From the NCBI RefSeq assembly GCF_027594745.1, contig NZ_CP110854.1, positions 2,398,501 to 2,462,500 of the forward strand: DNA of 64,000 nt, written 5' to 3'. Position 1 is the stretch's first letter. Each line of letters begins with the position of its first letter. Positions 16,437 to 24,747 of the stretch are shown piece by piece. The translations under genes and the position numbers were made by a program. The notes beneath the pieces are model-generated. The model was not told where the DNA came from. It ran no database searches and saw only the letters and a program-made list of their open reading frames with translations. The DNA is from Saprospira grandis (GTDB taxonomy: Bacteria > Bacteroidota > Bacteroidia > Chitinophagales > Saprospiraceae).

Positions 16437-18098
16437 TTGAACATTGCCATATTTATCGCCCGTCGATTAGGGTTGGGGGCTGGCCCCTCTTTTTCAAAGA
16501 CCATTATGCGCATCGCCATTTTGGCCATTGCCCTCTCGGTGACCGTCATGATTTTGGCCACTGCCATCGTGCGAGGCTTCAAAACGAGTATTTCAGAAAA
16601 AGTCTTTGGCTTTTGGGGGCATATTCATATTACGACTAGCAGCTCGCCCTCTAGCTATGCCTTTGAGGCCCAACCGATGAACAAAGACCAAATCTATTAC
16701 CCCGATTTGGGGCAGCGGGGACCTATATATTATATAGAGCAGGCTAGCAATTGGCGGGGGGAGATCCAAGAAGAAGAACGGCAAACCCAAGGGGGGCTGC
16801 GACATATACAGGCCTTTGCCCAAAAAGAAGGCATCATTAAAACCGAGCAGCAAATTGAGGGAATCATCTTGCGTGGGGTGGGGGAGGACTACGACTGGAG
16901 CTTTCTGAAAAACTACCTCTTAGAAGGAGAATTGCTAGACCCCAAAAGCGAGGGAAATGCCAACCACATCCTTATTTCGGAGGTGACCGCTAGGCGGCTT
17001 AGCCTCAAAGTTGGCGATGATTTTCGGATTTACTTTGTACAAAATGGAAGTTCTCAGGCGCGCAAATATAAAATCAAAGGAATATTTAAGACGGGTTTAG
17101 AGGAATACGACCGCCGTTTTGCCTTGGTCGATCTGCGTCAAATTCAGAAGCTCAACAACTGGCGGCCCTACCGAAACTATGGGCCAGATCTAGAGCTGCA
17201 TGAAGAAAACCTCTACCTCAAAGGCGTGACCAATGCTAGCTTTGCAGAAAGCCGAACCGCCATTCAGAACTACCTCAAAGCGGGGCAGATTCCAGACTTT
17301 TCAGACAGCAGTAGCCAGCTTGTAATTGTCTCCTCGGTTTTGGCGGGAGCCAGAGGCTGGTCCCTAGGCGATACCATTGGCTTAAAATACCTTGACTTTG
17401 GCGAGCAGAAATACGTCTATCGCTTTATCATTGGGGCCATTTATCAGGCCCCGGCCAATTTGCGTTGGGAGAAAACGATTTTTGTTCCTTGGCAGGCCCT
17501 GCAAGGCCCCAACTATTTGCTGAGCGAGCAGGTTTCTGGCTTTGAGGTCTTTGTTGAAAACATAGACGACCTTGATGCTTTTGGGGAGTATATCAACTAC
17601 AACACCCTTATGGGCAAAGATCAGTTTGCCAATACCATTAAGGAAGTAGAGCCCAATATATTTGATTGGCTCAATTTGACCGATATGAACGAGCGCATTA
17701 TCATTTTGCTCATGATTTTGGTTTCTATCATCAATATGACCACCTCCTTGATGATCCTTATTTTGGAGCGGACCAACATGATTGGTTTGCTCAAGGCTAT
17801 GGGGGCCAGCAACTGGAGCATTCGGCAACTCTTCTTGTACAAGGCTGGCCAAATTATTATCTATGGCTTATTTTGGGGCAACCTCTTGGGCATTGGTCTT
17901 TGCTACTTGCAGCAAAGCTTTGGCCTAATTCGCTTGCCCGAAGACCTTTATTATGTATCGGTGGCTCCGGTCCAATTAGAATTTTGGCCTATTTTTCTGC
18001 TCAATTTAGGGACCTTGTTGCTTACCTTATTGGTCTTGATTATTCCCTCTTGGTTGGTGGCGACTATTGCCCCTCTCAAGGCCATCCGCTTTAAGTAG
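16437..18098 (+). CDS. FtsX/LolE-like ABC transporter permease
   Basis: About 553 residues: an N-terminal membrane helix (RIAILAIALSVTVMILATAIVRGF), a large extracytoplasmic MacB-like domain, then three C-terminal helices with FtsX motifs (IIILLMILVSIINMTTSLMILILERTNMIGLLKAMGASNWSIRQLFLYKA). The relatives begin M-NL-x-FIARR; here the matching NIAIFIARR is preceded by TTG at 16437, taken as the start, because the only in-frame ATG (16284) is inside GGCC element copy 6. No ATP-binding subunit is adjacent. Probable role: lipoprotein release or envelope export, by family. Confidence 0.85.
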   Translation: MNIAIFIARRLGLGAGPSFSKTIMRIAILAIALSVTVMILATAIVRGFKTSISEKVFGFWGHIHITTSSSPSSYAFEAQPMNKDQIYYPDLGQRGPIYYIEQASNWRGEIQEEERQTQGGLRHIQAFAQKEGIIKTEQQIEGIILRGVGEDYDWSFLKNYLLEGELLDPKSEGNANHILISEVTARRLSLKVGDDFRIYFVQNGSSQARKYKIKGIFKTGLEEYDRRFALVDLRQIQKLNNWRPYRNYGPDLELHEENLYLKGVTNASFAESRTAIQNYLKAGQIPDFSDSSSQLVIVSSVLAGARGWSLGDTIGLKYLDFGEQKYVYRFIIGAIYQAPANLRWEKTIFVPWQALQGPNYLLSEQVSGFEVFVENIDDLDAFGEYINYNTLMGKDQFANTIKEVEPNIFDWLNLTDMNERIIILLMILVSIINMTTSLMILILERTNMIGLLKAMGASNWSIRQLFLYKAGQIIIYGLFWGNLLGIGLCYLQQSFGLIRLPEDLYYVSVAPVQLEFWPIFLLNLGTLLLTLLVLIIPSWLVATIAPLKAIRFK

Positions 18099-18119
18099 CG
18101 CCCAAAAAACAGACGACCT

Positions 18120-19475
18120 ATGCGAAAACTACTGCTGCTTTTGTTGGCTTTTATGGCCAGTATCTTTTTCCTCCTTCTATTATTTAATACCCTAAGTTGG
18201 CGGTCTATGCAGCCCGCTCCTCCCGTTCCGGAAAAGGCCGCCTTTTCATTAAAAAAGGCGGCCAAGCGGTTGAGTTTGGCCATCAAGCGGCCTTCGCCCA
18301 AGCAGCAGCAACTGGACAGTCTAAGCTGGGAGGCTTTTCTGCGCCGCTATTATCCTAGTTTGCTTAAGCACCCCAATACCGAGCTCATTGTTTTGGGCGA
18401 AAACCTTACAATTTTGCATTGGAAGGGCCGAGACCTGCGGCTATTGCCCTTTTTGGCGATCAGTTATATACAATTTAAAGAGCCCGAGCTAGATAACTTG
18501 CCGGCTTGGACCCATGGCCCTTACTCTGGGGAGCAACAAGATGCTTTTATTTGGGGATTGGGCAGTCAAAGAGGCATGGCCAACGCCATAGCTTATTTAG
18601 AGGTCTTTCAGCAGAAGCTAGCCGAAAACAGCTGGCCCGAACGCAGCTTTTACTTGCTTATGGGCCCCAAAGATCGGGCTTCTGCCCAGCGAGCGGCCCG
18701 CTACTTCAAGCGCAAAGGGCTTCGTTTTGAGCTGGCTTTAGGTCCAGAATCTGATATTTATACAGAAAACGAACTGGGCATTGCGGCTCCTATTGCGGCC
18801 TTGGCCATTGGAGAAGTACAAACCCTAGAAACCAAGATTTGGCAGGCCGATGAAAGTCAATTGAAGGCCGCCTTACATTACCTAGAGGGGCAAACTTACG
18901 ACTGGAGCCAGGAGCAGGCCGCCTATCAGGCTATTTATCCCTATTTAGGGCTAGAGTTGCCTTTTGTCAAGCGTTTCCTTTGGGCCAATCGCTTCTATTT
19001 GGGCGATTGGAGCAGCAGTAGTTTGGGGCAAGGCCCCATATTATCGGCCTGGAAGAATGAGGTCTCCATTAAGGAGGAAGAAGCGGGTTATTTGCGCCTG
19101 CAACAGCCCTTGGCCCCGCATTATCAGGCTGCTGATTTTAGCGAACTTGAACAATATGTCGATTCAGTTAAGCATAAAAGTTGGGGCGATAGTACGCTCA
19201 GCCTTACGCAAGGTTTTGCCTATGAGCTACTACAGACGCATGTCCGCCAAATTTTTCCCAAGACCTTAGTCTTACCCACTGTTTTGCCCAAAACAAGCTG
19301 CTACCGGGCTAGCTTACAGCCTTTTTGCGAGCAATATTATCATTTTTCGCCTTGGCGCTTTGATGCGGCAGAGCGTTTGCGCTTGTCTAAGCAAGAAGAT
19401 GAGCGTTTGGGCCTAGACAACTTCATGCGGGGCCTACAATTCTACGAACAACTACTCGAAAGGCTGTTATTTTAA
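18120..19475 (+). CDS. M20-peptidase-like membrane-anchored protein lacking the metal ligands
   Basis: 451 residues with an N-terminal membrane anchor (residues 5-25). The body aligns by eye to M20 carboxypeptidases of the PM20D1 kind: LLPFLAISYIQF against the family PxLLxAHxDVVP, AWTHGPYSGEQQDAFIWGLGSQRG against W-x-HPPFSG-x-GxIWGRGxxDxK, and SFYLLMGPKDRASAQRAARYF against xxYLAFGHDEExxGxxGAxxI. In every motif the metal-binding or catalytic residue is replaced (His to Tyr, Asp to Gln, Asp to Arg, Glu-Glu to Asp-Arg). It is therefore probably a non-catalytic member. It starts 21 bp after the permease gene and is likely co-transcribed. Confidence 0.72.
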   Translation: MRKLLLLLLAFMASIFFLLLLFNTLSWRSMQPAPPVPEKAAFSLKKAAKRLSLAIKRPSPKQQQLDSLSWEAFLRRYYPSLLKHPNTELIVLGENLTILHWKGRDLRLLPFLAISYIQFKEPELDNLPAWTHGPYSGEQQDAFIWGLGSQRGMANAIAYLEVFQQKLAENSWPERSFYLLMGPKDRASAQRAARYFKRKGLRFELALGPESDIYTENELGIAAPIAALAIGEVQTLETKIWQADESQLKAALHYLEGQTYDWSQEQAAYQAIYPYLGLELPFVKRFLWANRFYLGDWSSSSLGQGPILSAWKNEVSIKEEEAGYLRLQQPLAPHYQAADFSELEQYVDSVKHKSWGDSTLSLTQGFAYELLQTHVRQIFPKTLVLPTVLPKTSCYRASLQPFCEQYYHFSPWRFDAAERLRLSKQEDERLGLDNFMRGLQFYEQLLERLLF

Positions 19476-19484
19476 TAGGGATTT

Positions 19485-19630
19485 GGGGCCCGCGGCCAGC
19501 TAGGCTTTGCCTAGCTTGGCCGCCGCTATGCTGCGGGGCTCGCAGGTCTGCTCGGCCCTGCGGCGGCTTTGCCGCCTTGGTCTGGCGCTATGCGCCACCC
19601 CTCCGCAGCGCTGGGCCGAGGGCCTTGGCT
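19485..19630 (+). repeat. GGCC element copy 7
   Basis: Core 19485-19617. Outer helix GGCCC/GGGCC, inner helix GGGG/CCCC; hairpin III is GGCGC/GCGCC with loop TAT, a compensated variant. It starts 9 bp after the M20-like stop and ends next to the small minus-strand gene. Confidence 0.86.
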
Positions 19631-19635
19631 AAGGC

Positions 19636-19809
19636 TTAGGCCTTCATTTCTCTTTCGGCCTTTTCGGTCAGGGCCTGCCAATCTACCTGAGAGCAGTCGC
19701 TACAGCCGCCGGCACAGCCAGGCGCCTTCTGTTTGGGCCAAAAATGCCAAACTAAATAGGCTAAGGCCAAAAGGCCAATGGCCCAAACAATATAATCTTG
19801 TATTCCCAT
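19636..19809 (-). CDS. Small Cys-rich membrane protein (FeoB-associated type)
   Basis: A 57-residue protein, too short for most ORF filters. It starts MGIQDYIVWAIGLLALAYLV (one membrane helix), then WHFWPKQKAPGCAGGCSDCSQVDWQALTEKAEREMKA. The helix followed by a CxxxCxxC cluster resembles the FeoB-associated Cys-rich membrane protein family, which may bind metal near ferrous iron transport; no feo gene is near. Homologous small genes occur singly in Bacteroidota. It is convergent with the M20-like gene across GGCC element copy 7. Confidence 0.8.
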   Translation of the reverse strand: MGIQDYIVWAIGLLALAYLVWHFWPKQKAPGCAGGCSDCSQVDWQALTEKAEREMKA

Positions 19810-19924
19810 ACACTAAATTTTTTATAGAACCCTTAAAAAAAGAGAGGGGGTTGTAAAATCCTGTCTATCCTCTTAACTTAAAGGGCGCAAAACCGTTTAA
19901 GGTAGACGCTAAAACTGCTATTTT

Positions 19925-20488
19925 ATGTTGAAATCCCTATTGAGTTTGCTCTTTCTGGTCCTTCCTTTTTTGGGGCTATGGGCCCAAGATGCTCCCCAAG
20001 ACTTTATCATTACGACTAGCTATGACACCCTCTACGGCAAAGTTATGGGGGGCTTCACCCCAGGCAAAAGCTCGGTCATGGTCAAATTTAAAGAAGCCGA
20101 AACTGGCGAAACTAAAGTCTATAAGGCCAAAGATATTAAATCTTGGCATGCCGCAGGGGCTCCCTACTACTTTGAGTCTAAGGTCTATCATCCTAAGGGG
20201 CGGCATAAGCTGGATATGGGCTATGCCGTCTTTATGCGTCGTCTCAATCCGGGCAAGGTCAAAGTAAAGCTCTATGAATATTATAATACTGAGGGCTCTA
20301 TTGGCTACACCCAAACCTATTTAGAGCGCAAGGGGGAAATGGAAGAAGTGGTTTTTCGCCGTTTTCGCAAACAACTGGCCGCCTATTTGGCCGATCAGCC
20401 AGAAATTGTGGCCAAAATTCAGCAAAAGGAATACAAAAAGCGAGACCTTGAGCGCCTCATTGCCGATTATAATCAAGCGGCTAAATAG
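19925..20488 (+). CDS. Secreted protein of unknown function
   Basis: 187 residues with a signal peptide (MLKSLLSLLFLVLPFLGLWAQ, cleavage near residue 21). The mature part begins DFIITTSYDTLYGKVMGGFTPGK and continues as alternating basic strands, then a helical Lys/Arg-rich C-terminus. Secreted Bacteroidota proteins with an early DTLYGKV-like strand are common but have no assigned function, and none is assigned here. It stands alone between the small Cys-rich gene and GGCC element copy 8. Confidence 0.75.
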   Translation: MLKSLLSLLFLVLPFLGLWAQDAPQDFIITTSYDTLYGKVMGGFTPGKSSVMVKFKEAETGETKVYKAKDIKSWHAAGAPYYFESKVYHPKGRHKLDMGYAVFMRRLNPGKVKVKLYEYYNTEGSIGYTQTYLERKGEMEEVVFRRFRKQLAAYLADQPEIVAKIQQKEYKKRDLERLIADYNQAAK

Positions 20489-20490
20489 TA

Positions 20491-20708
20491 GGCCCGAAGG
20501 GCCGTCGGCCACAACAAGCCCTTTAGGGTGCAGTTCGACGACCATCGGGAGTAACCGATGTGAAGGGGTGGCCCAAAGGGCCAGACCCAGCGGGCAAAGC
20601 CCGCGCAGGGCCGAGCGAATAGCGAGCCCCGAAACGACAACAAGCCCTTTAGGGCGCAGTTCGACGACCATTGGGAGTAACCGCCCGCAGCTTGCTGCGG
20701 GAGGCCCC
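20491..20708 (-). repeat. GGCC element copy 8, composite with two CTTTAG modules
   Basis: Minus orientation. Core motifs (GCTCGC, GGTCTGG, hairpin III, inner helix GGGG/CCCC) are present, but a module of about 45 bp with CCCTTTAGGG hairpin and GTTCGACGACC is found twice: once in place of hairpin I and once replacing the usual 3' end. A longer version of the element, like copy 10. Confidence 0.8.
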
Positions 20709-20760
20709 AAGAGATACAAAAGTATCTACTTGCCTAGCTTCACTTAAAATATAGAACACT

Positions 20761-22842
20761 GTGAATATTGTTTTTCAATATCCGACCTACTTTATCCTAT
20801 TTTGTTTGCTCACGGCTGCGGCTTATGCTGCGGCCTTGTACCTCAAAGACCGTCGATTTGGAGAGGCGACTCGCTGGCTCAATCCGCTCTTGATGGGACT
20901 GCGGTTTTTGGCCGTTTTCATTATCTGTTTGTTGCTCTTAGAACCCGTCATGCGAAACCGAGTTGTAGAGCAAAAGAAACCCATTGTGGTATTGGCCCAA
21001 GATCAGTCTAGCTCTTTGGCCGATGAGGTAGATTCGGCAAAATATGCCGCCCAAATCCGTGCCTTGCAAGAAAAATTGGGCGCCGATTATGAGCTGGAGA
21101 CCTACGCCTTTGGGCAGGAGGTGCGGCCGGGTATTGATTTTAAATTTACGGACCCCAGTAGTAACCTATCGGCCCTGATGCAGGAGCTTTCTGCCCTTTA
21201 CGGCAATCAGGATTTGGCCACGGTTATTCTCGCTTCGGATGGAATTTACAACCAAGGCAACAACCCCATTTATGCTGCGGGCCAACTCAATACGCCCATC
21301 TATACCATTGCTTTGGGCGATAGTTTGCCTAAAAAAGACCTTTACATCAAGGAGGTCTATAATAACCAAATTGCTTATTTGGGCGATAAATTTAGTGTGC
21401 AACTAGATGTGGCGGCCAATAACTGTGCGGGCCAACTAAGCCGTTTAGAATTGCGGCAGGGCCAAAGGGTCTTGTATCAAGAGAGCATTAACATTAAGGA
21501 AAAAGACTTTTTCCAGACCATTGAGTTTGAGCTGCCTGCCGACAAAGTGGGCCTACAAAGTTATGAGCTGAGTTTGAGTCCGGTAGAAGGGGAGTATAGC
21601 AAAAGTAACAACAGCAAGAAAATTTATATCGAGGTCTTGGATGCTCGTCAAAAGATCTTATTGTTGGCTCATTCTCCGCATCCCGATTTGGGGGCTTTTC
21701 GTCGGGTAGTAGAGGGCAATAAAAACTATGAGTTAGAGCTGGCTTATCCCAAGGATTTCAAGGGGCAGCTCAAGGATTATGATTTGGTCCTTTTGCATCA
21801 GTTGCCCTCGGCGGTTTATCCTATTACGGCTCAGCTCAATGCCCTAAAAAAAGACAAGATTCCCCATGCTTTTGTCGTGGGGGCACAAACCGATCTGGCG
21901 GCTTATAATCAGGCCCAGAACCTACTCAGTATCCGCGCTTTGGGCAATGGACAAGCCAATGAGGTAACGCCTATTGCAGCGCCCAACTTTAGGGCGTTCA
22001 CCCTCAATGAGAAATGGGCCGATATTGGGGCGCAACTGCCGCCTATGCAGGCCCCCTTTGGCGAATTTACCGCCCGTGGCGATGCCGATATTTTGTTCAA
22101 GCAACGAGTGGGTAGTGTCAGCACAGATTATCCGCTCTTGCTCGTTGGCGAGGAGGGCAATCTGCGGCAGGGCGTTTTGGCCGCCGAAGGCCTCTGGAAG
22201 TGGCGCATCTTTGATTATGTGCAGCACAAAAACTTTGATCTCTTTGATGAGCTGATTAGTCAAACGATTCAGTATCTCAGCGTCAAGGCCGACAAGCGTC
22301 GTTTTCGGGCCATGGCTACCCAAAGCGTTTATGGCGAAAATGAGCGCATCCGCTTTGCCGCCGAGCTCTATAATAGCAGCTATGAGCGGGTCAATGAACC
22401 CGATGCCTTTCTAAATATTTATGATGAGGAGGGCAAGGAATTTAACTTCACCTTGGCCAAAAATGAGAAGGAGGCCTATGCCCTAGATGCGGGTATTTTT
22501 CCCGAGGGCAACTACCGCTTCAAGGCCAAGACTAGCTACAATGGCGAGTCCTTCACAGCCGAGGGGCAATTTAGTGTGCAGGCCTTGCAGCTAGAGCGCT
22601 TCGAGACCCAGGCCCGGCATGACTTGCTTTATGCCATGAGTGAGCAAACGGGTGGCAAGCTCTATTTTAGCGATCAGTTGGACCAACTTGCGGCCGAAAT
22701 TGACCAAAAGGGCCTCGCCAAACCCGTCCTATTTGATAGCCTAAAAACGCAGGGCCTCATCCACCTCAAATGGATCTTTTTCTTGATCCTCGGCCTTTTG
22801 AGCTTAGAGTGGTTCTTGCGTCGCTATCACGGTGGCTATTAG
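20761..22842 (+). CDS. VWA-domain membrane protein
   Basis: 693 residues starting at GTG (20761). Two N-terminal helices (residues 7-27 and 45-62), then a von Willebrand A domain with MIDAS DxSxS (AQDQSSSL, residue about 80) and DLATVILASDGIYNQGNNP, a beta-rich middle, a glutamine-amidotransferase-like stretch around DLVLLHQLPS, and one C-terminal helix. Large VWA membrane proteins of this layout occur in Bacteroidota near Bat or MoxR genes, but none is adjacent here. The periplasmic bulk suggests assembly of envelope complexes; the substrate is unknown. Confidence 0.82.
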   Translation: MNIVFQYPTYFILFCLLTAAAYAAALYLKDRRFGEATRWLNPLLMGLRFLAVFIICLLLLEPVMRNRVVEQKKPIVVLAQDQSSSLADEVDSAKYAAQIRALQEKLGADYELETYAFGQEVRPGIDFKFTDPSSNLSALMQELSALYGNQDLATVILASDGIYNQGNNPIYAAGQLNTPIYTIALGDSLPKKDLYIKEVYNNQIAYLGDKFSVQLDVAANNCAGQLSRLELRQGQRVLYQESINIKEKDFFQTIEFELPADKVGLQSYELSLSPVEGEYSKSNNSKKIYIEVLDARQKILLLAHSPHPDLGAFRRVVEGNKNYELELAYPKDFKGQLKDYDLVLLHQLPSAVYPITAQLNALKKDKIPHAFVVGAQTDLAAYNQAQNLLSIRALGNGQANEVTPIAAPNFRAFTLNEKWADIGAQLPPMQAPFGEFTARGDADILFKQRVGSVSTDYPLLLVGEEGNLRQGVLAAEGLWKWRIFDYVQHKNFDLFDELISQTIQYLSVKADKRRFRAMATQSVYGENERIRFAAELYNSSYERVNEPDAFLNIYDEEGKEFNFTLAKNEKEAYALDAGIFPEGNYRFKAKTSYNGESFTAEGQFSVQALQLERFETQARHDLLYAMSEQTGGKLYFSDQLDQLAAEIDQKGLAKPVLFDSLKTQGLIHLKWIFFLILGLLSLEWFLRRYHGGY

Positions 22843-22853
22843 AAAAATGATTT

Positions 22854-22993
22854 GGGGCTGCCCCGCCCTGCGGGCGGGTCGGGCCATTGCGCAGCTCGCA
22901 GGTTTGCTCGGCCCATCGGCGCAAGCGCCTCGGTCTGCCGCCTTCGGCGGCCCTGCTACAGCCCCTCAGCCTGCGGGCCTTCGGCCCTGTAGG
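22854..22993 (+). repeat. GGCC element copy 9
   Basis: Core 22854-22971 with a 3' cUUCGg hairpin to 22993. Outer helix GGCTG/CAGCC, inner helix GCAG/CTGC; hairpin III is CCGCC-TTCG-GGCGG. It fills the gap between the VWA gene and the LRR gene. Confidence 0.85.
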
Positions 22994-23009
22994 ACGCAGA
23001 AAAAGAAGT

Positions 23010-23687
23010 ATGTCAGCAATAGATAAACTCTTACAGTTATTTAGTAGTCCTTTGCCCAGCAACTGGGACTTGGGCCTGCAATTGGCGCAGGCCAATGCGA
23101 TTTCTTTGGAGCCCTTGGCCCAGGGAATTAAGCAGTTATTGGCCCTAGGCGAGAGCCGTCCCAACCTACAGCAATGGGAGGGAGCTAGTTTTGAGCAACT
23201 GCTTCCAGCTTGTCGGCAAATATATGCCATGAGTATAGAAGAAGAGGAATTGCTAGCATTGCCTGCGGTCATTGCCATTTTTCAGCGTTTGGGGATTTTG
23301 GAGTTGCATGCTTTGGGCTTGCAAACTTTGCCCGAAAGTCTGGGCCAGCTTCAGGCCTTGCGCAGTTTGGGCCTAAAAAACAATCAGTTGCAGCAGCTGC
23401 CCCAAAGTATGGGAGAGCTCAAGGGATTAAAAACGCTTTTGTTGCCCAACAATCAATTGCGGGAGCTACCAGAGAGCATGCGTTATATGTCAGCGCTACA
23501 AACCCTAGACCTAGCGGAAAACCCCTATCTCCTAGAACTACCCACTTGGCTAGCCGAGCTCCCCAATTTAAAAACCTTGGCCTTAGACCCCAGCGTCTTT
23601 GCCTACCAACTACCTGCTAATTTGGCCCATTTGCCAGCTCGGGTAGGGCTGCGTTGGGGGCGCTTGAGCTCTAAATTTGAGTTTTAG
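23010..23687 (+). CDS. Leucine-rich repeat protein
   Basis: 225 residues from the ATG at 23010; longer in-frame starts lie in the GGCC element and give element-encoded peptide. N-terminal 95 residues are helical (NWDLGLQLAQANAISLEPLAQGIKQLLALG), then five or so LRRs of about 23 residues (LPESLGQLQALRSLGLKNNQ, LPQSMGELKGLKTLLLPNNQ, LPESMRYMSALQTLDLAENP). No signal peptide, so cytoplasmic. LRRs mediate protein binding. One base separates its stop from the HNH nuclease gene, so the two are translated together. Confidence 0.85.
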   Translation: MSAIDKLLQLFSSPLPSNWDLGLQLAQANAISLEPLAQGIKQLLALGESRPNLQQWEGASFEQLLPACRQIYAMSIEEEELLALPAVIAIFQRLGILELHALGLQTLPESLGQLQALRSLGLKNNQLQQLPQSMGELKGLKTLLLPNNQLRELPESMRYMSALQTLDLAENPYLLELPTWLAELPNLKTLALDPSVFAYQLPANLAHLPARVGLRWGRLSSKFEF

Positions 23688-23688
23688 T

Positions 23689-24450
23689 ATGCAAGAGAAA
23701 AGACGTAAATGGAGTAGAGAAGAAACTATAATTGCTTTCTATTATTATTGCCAAATTCCTTTTGCTAAGATTGTAGATAAGCATCCTTTGGTCCAAGAGT
23801 GTGCAAGCTTAATTGGCCGTAAACCTTCTGCGGTAAAAATGAAGCTGGGCAACTTTGGTCGTTTAGATCCTGCCCTAAAAGCGCAGGGAATTAGTGGGTT
23901 GAAGAATGGGGCTAAATTGGAGCTAGAGATTTGGAATGCCTTTCAGGAAAACTGGGAGGAGATGATGGCCCAGACCGATGAGCTTTTAAGTCAGCAGACT
24001 GTTGTAACTAGGCCACTTCAGCAAGACCTTTCTTCTGAGTTTGGGGAGGATGTTTGGGGGCGACAAAAGCAAAGGCGAAAACAGGGGATATTCCGAAAGA
24101 TGGTACTGAGCAATTATAATTACCGTTGTTGTTTGACGGGTCTATCTCAATTAGAATTATTGGTCGCTAGTCATATTGTTCCTTGGGCTAGGGCCAAAAA
24201 AGAGCGACTCAATCCACAAAATGGATTATGTTTGAATAGCTTGCATGATAAAGCTTTTGATCGTGGCTTGATTAGCTTTGATGAAAATTATTGCTTGTTG
24301 TTATCTGAAGAACTGGAGCGGGAACAAGGCAGTTTATGGGCCAAACAATTTTTCCTACCTTATAAAGAAAAGCGTCTAATCTTACCCAATCGCTTTTTGC
24401 CCAATCCTGATTTTTTAGCTATACACCGAAGAGATATCTTTAAGGGATAA
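23689..24450 (+). CDS. HNH endonuclease, predicted restriction type
   Basis: 253 residues. N-terminal domain KWSREETIIAFYYYCQIPFAKIVDKHP and GRKPSAVKMKLGNFGRLDP is the one found in predicted HNH restriction endonucleases; the C-terminal HNH has CCLTGLS, ASHIVPWA, NPQNGLCLNSLHDKAFDRGLISF. All His/Asn/His positions are present, so nuclease activity is expected. Base composition is more A+T rich than its neighbours (many AAT, TAT and TTG codons), a sign of transfer. The ATG at 23689 is 1 bp after the LRR stop; a TTG at 23677 is also in frame. No methylase is adjacent. Confidence 0.85.
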   Translation: MQEKRRKWSREETIIAFYYYCQIPFAKIVDKHPLVQECASLIGRKPSAVKMKLGNFGRLDPALKAQGISGLKNGAKLELEIWNAFQENWEEMMAQTDELLSQQTVVTRPLQQDLSSEFGEDVWGRQKQRRKQGIFRKMVLSNYNYRCCLTGLSQLELLVASHIVPWARAKKERLNPQNGLCLNSLHDKAFDRGLISFDENYCLLLSEELEREQGSLWAKQFFLPYKEKRLILPNRFLPNPDFLAIHRRDIFKG

Positions 24451-24454
24451 AAAA

Positions 24455-24494
24455 AGCCCCCAGTTTTGCATTTGCAAAACTGGGGGCTAGCTTT
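24455..24494. terminator. Terminator of the LRR-HNH operon
   Basis: AGCCCCCAGTTTTGCA and TGCAAAACTGGGGGCT form a perfect stem; T-rich bases follow on the plus strand and a T-run on the minus strand. Confidence 0.92.
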
Positions 24495-24518
24495 TGGGGC
24501 CAGACCTAGGCTAGAATA

Positions 24519-24739
24519 GGCCCGAAGGGCCGTCGGCCACAACAAGCCCTTTAGGGCGCAGTTCGACGACCAAAGGGAGTAACCGATGCGGCGGGCTGGC
24601 CGTCAGGCCAGACCGAGCCAGCTTGCTGGCGCAGGGCCGAGCAGACCTGCGAGCCCCAAAGCGACAACAAGGACTTTAGTCCGCAGTTCGACGACCAAAG
24701 GGAGTAACCGCCGCAAGGCGAAGCCGCAGCGGAGGCCCC
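24519..24739 (-). repeat. GGCC element copy 10, composite with two CTTTAG modules
   Basis: Minus orientation and the same long architecture as copy 8. The two module hairpins read GCCCTTTAGGGC and GGACTTTAGTCC: the stem differs while the loop is kept. Its 5' end is 9 bp from the M16 peptidase stop. A fragment (GGGGCC, about 24494) of another element lies just left. Confidence 0.82.
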
Positions 24740-24747
24740 AAAACAGC

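Noticed and set aside
19569..19856. Plus-strand ORF of 95 codons
   Set aside because: It is antisense to the small Cys-rich membrane protein gene (19636-19809, minus), which has recognisable features.
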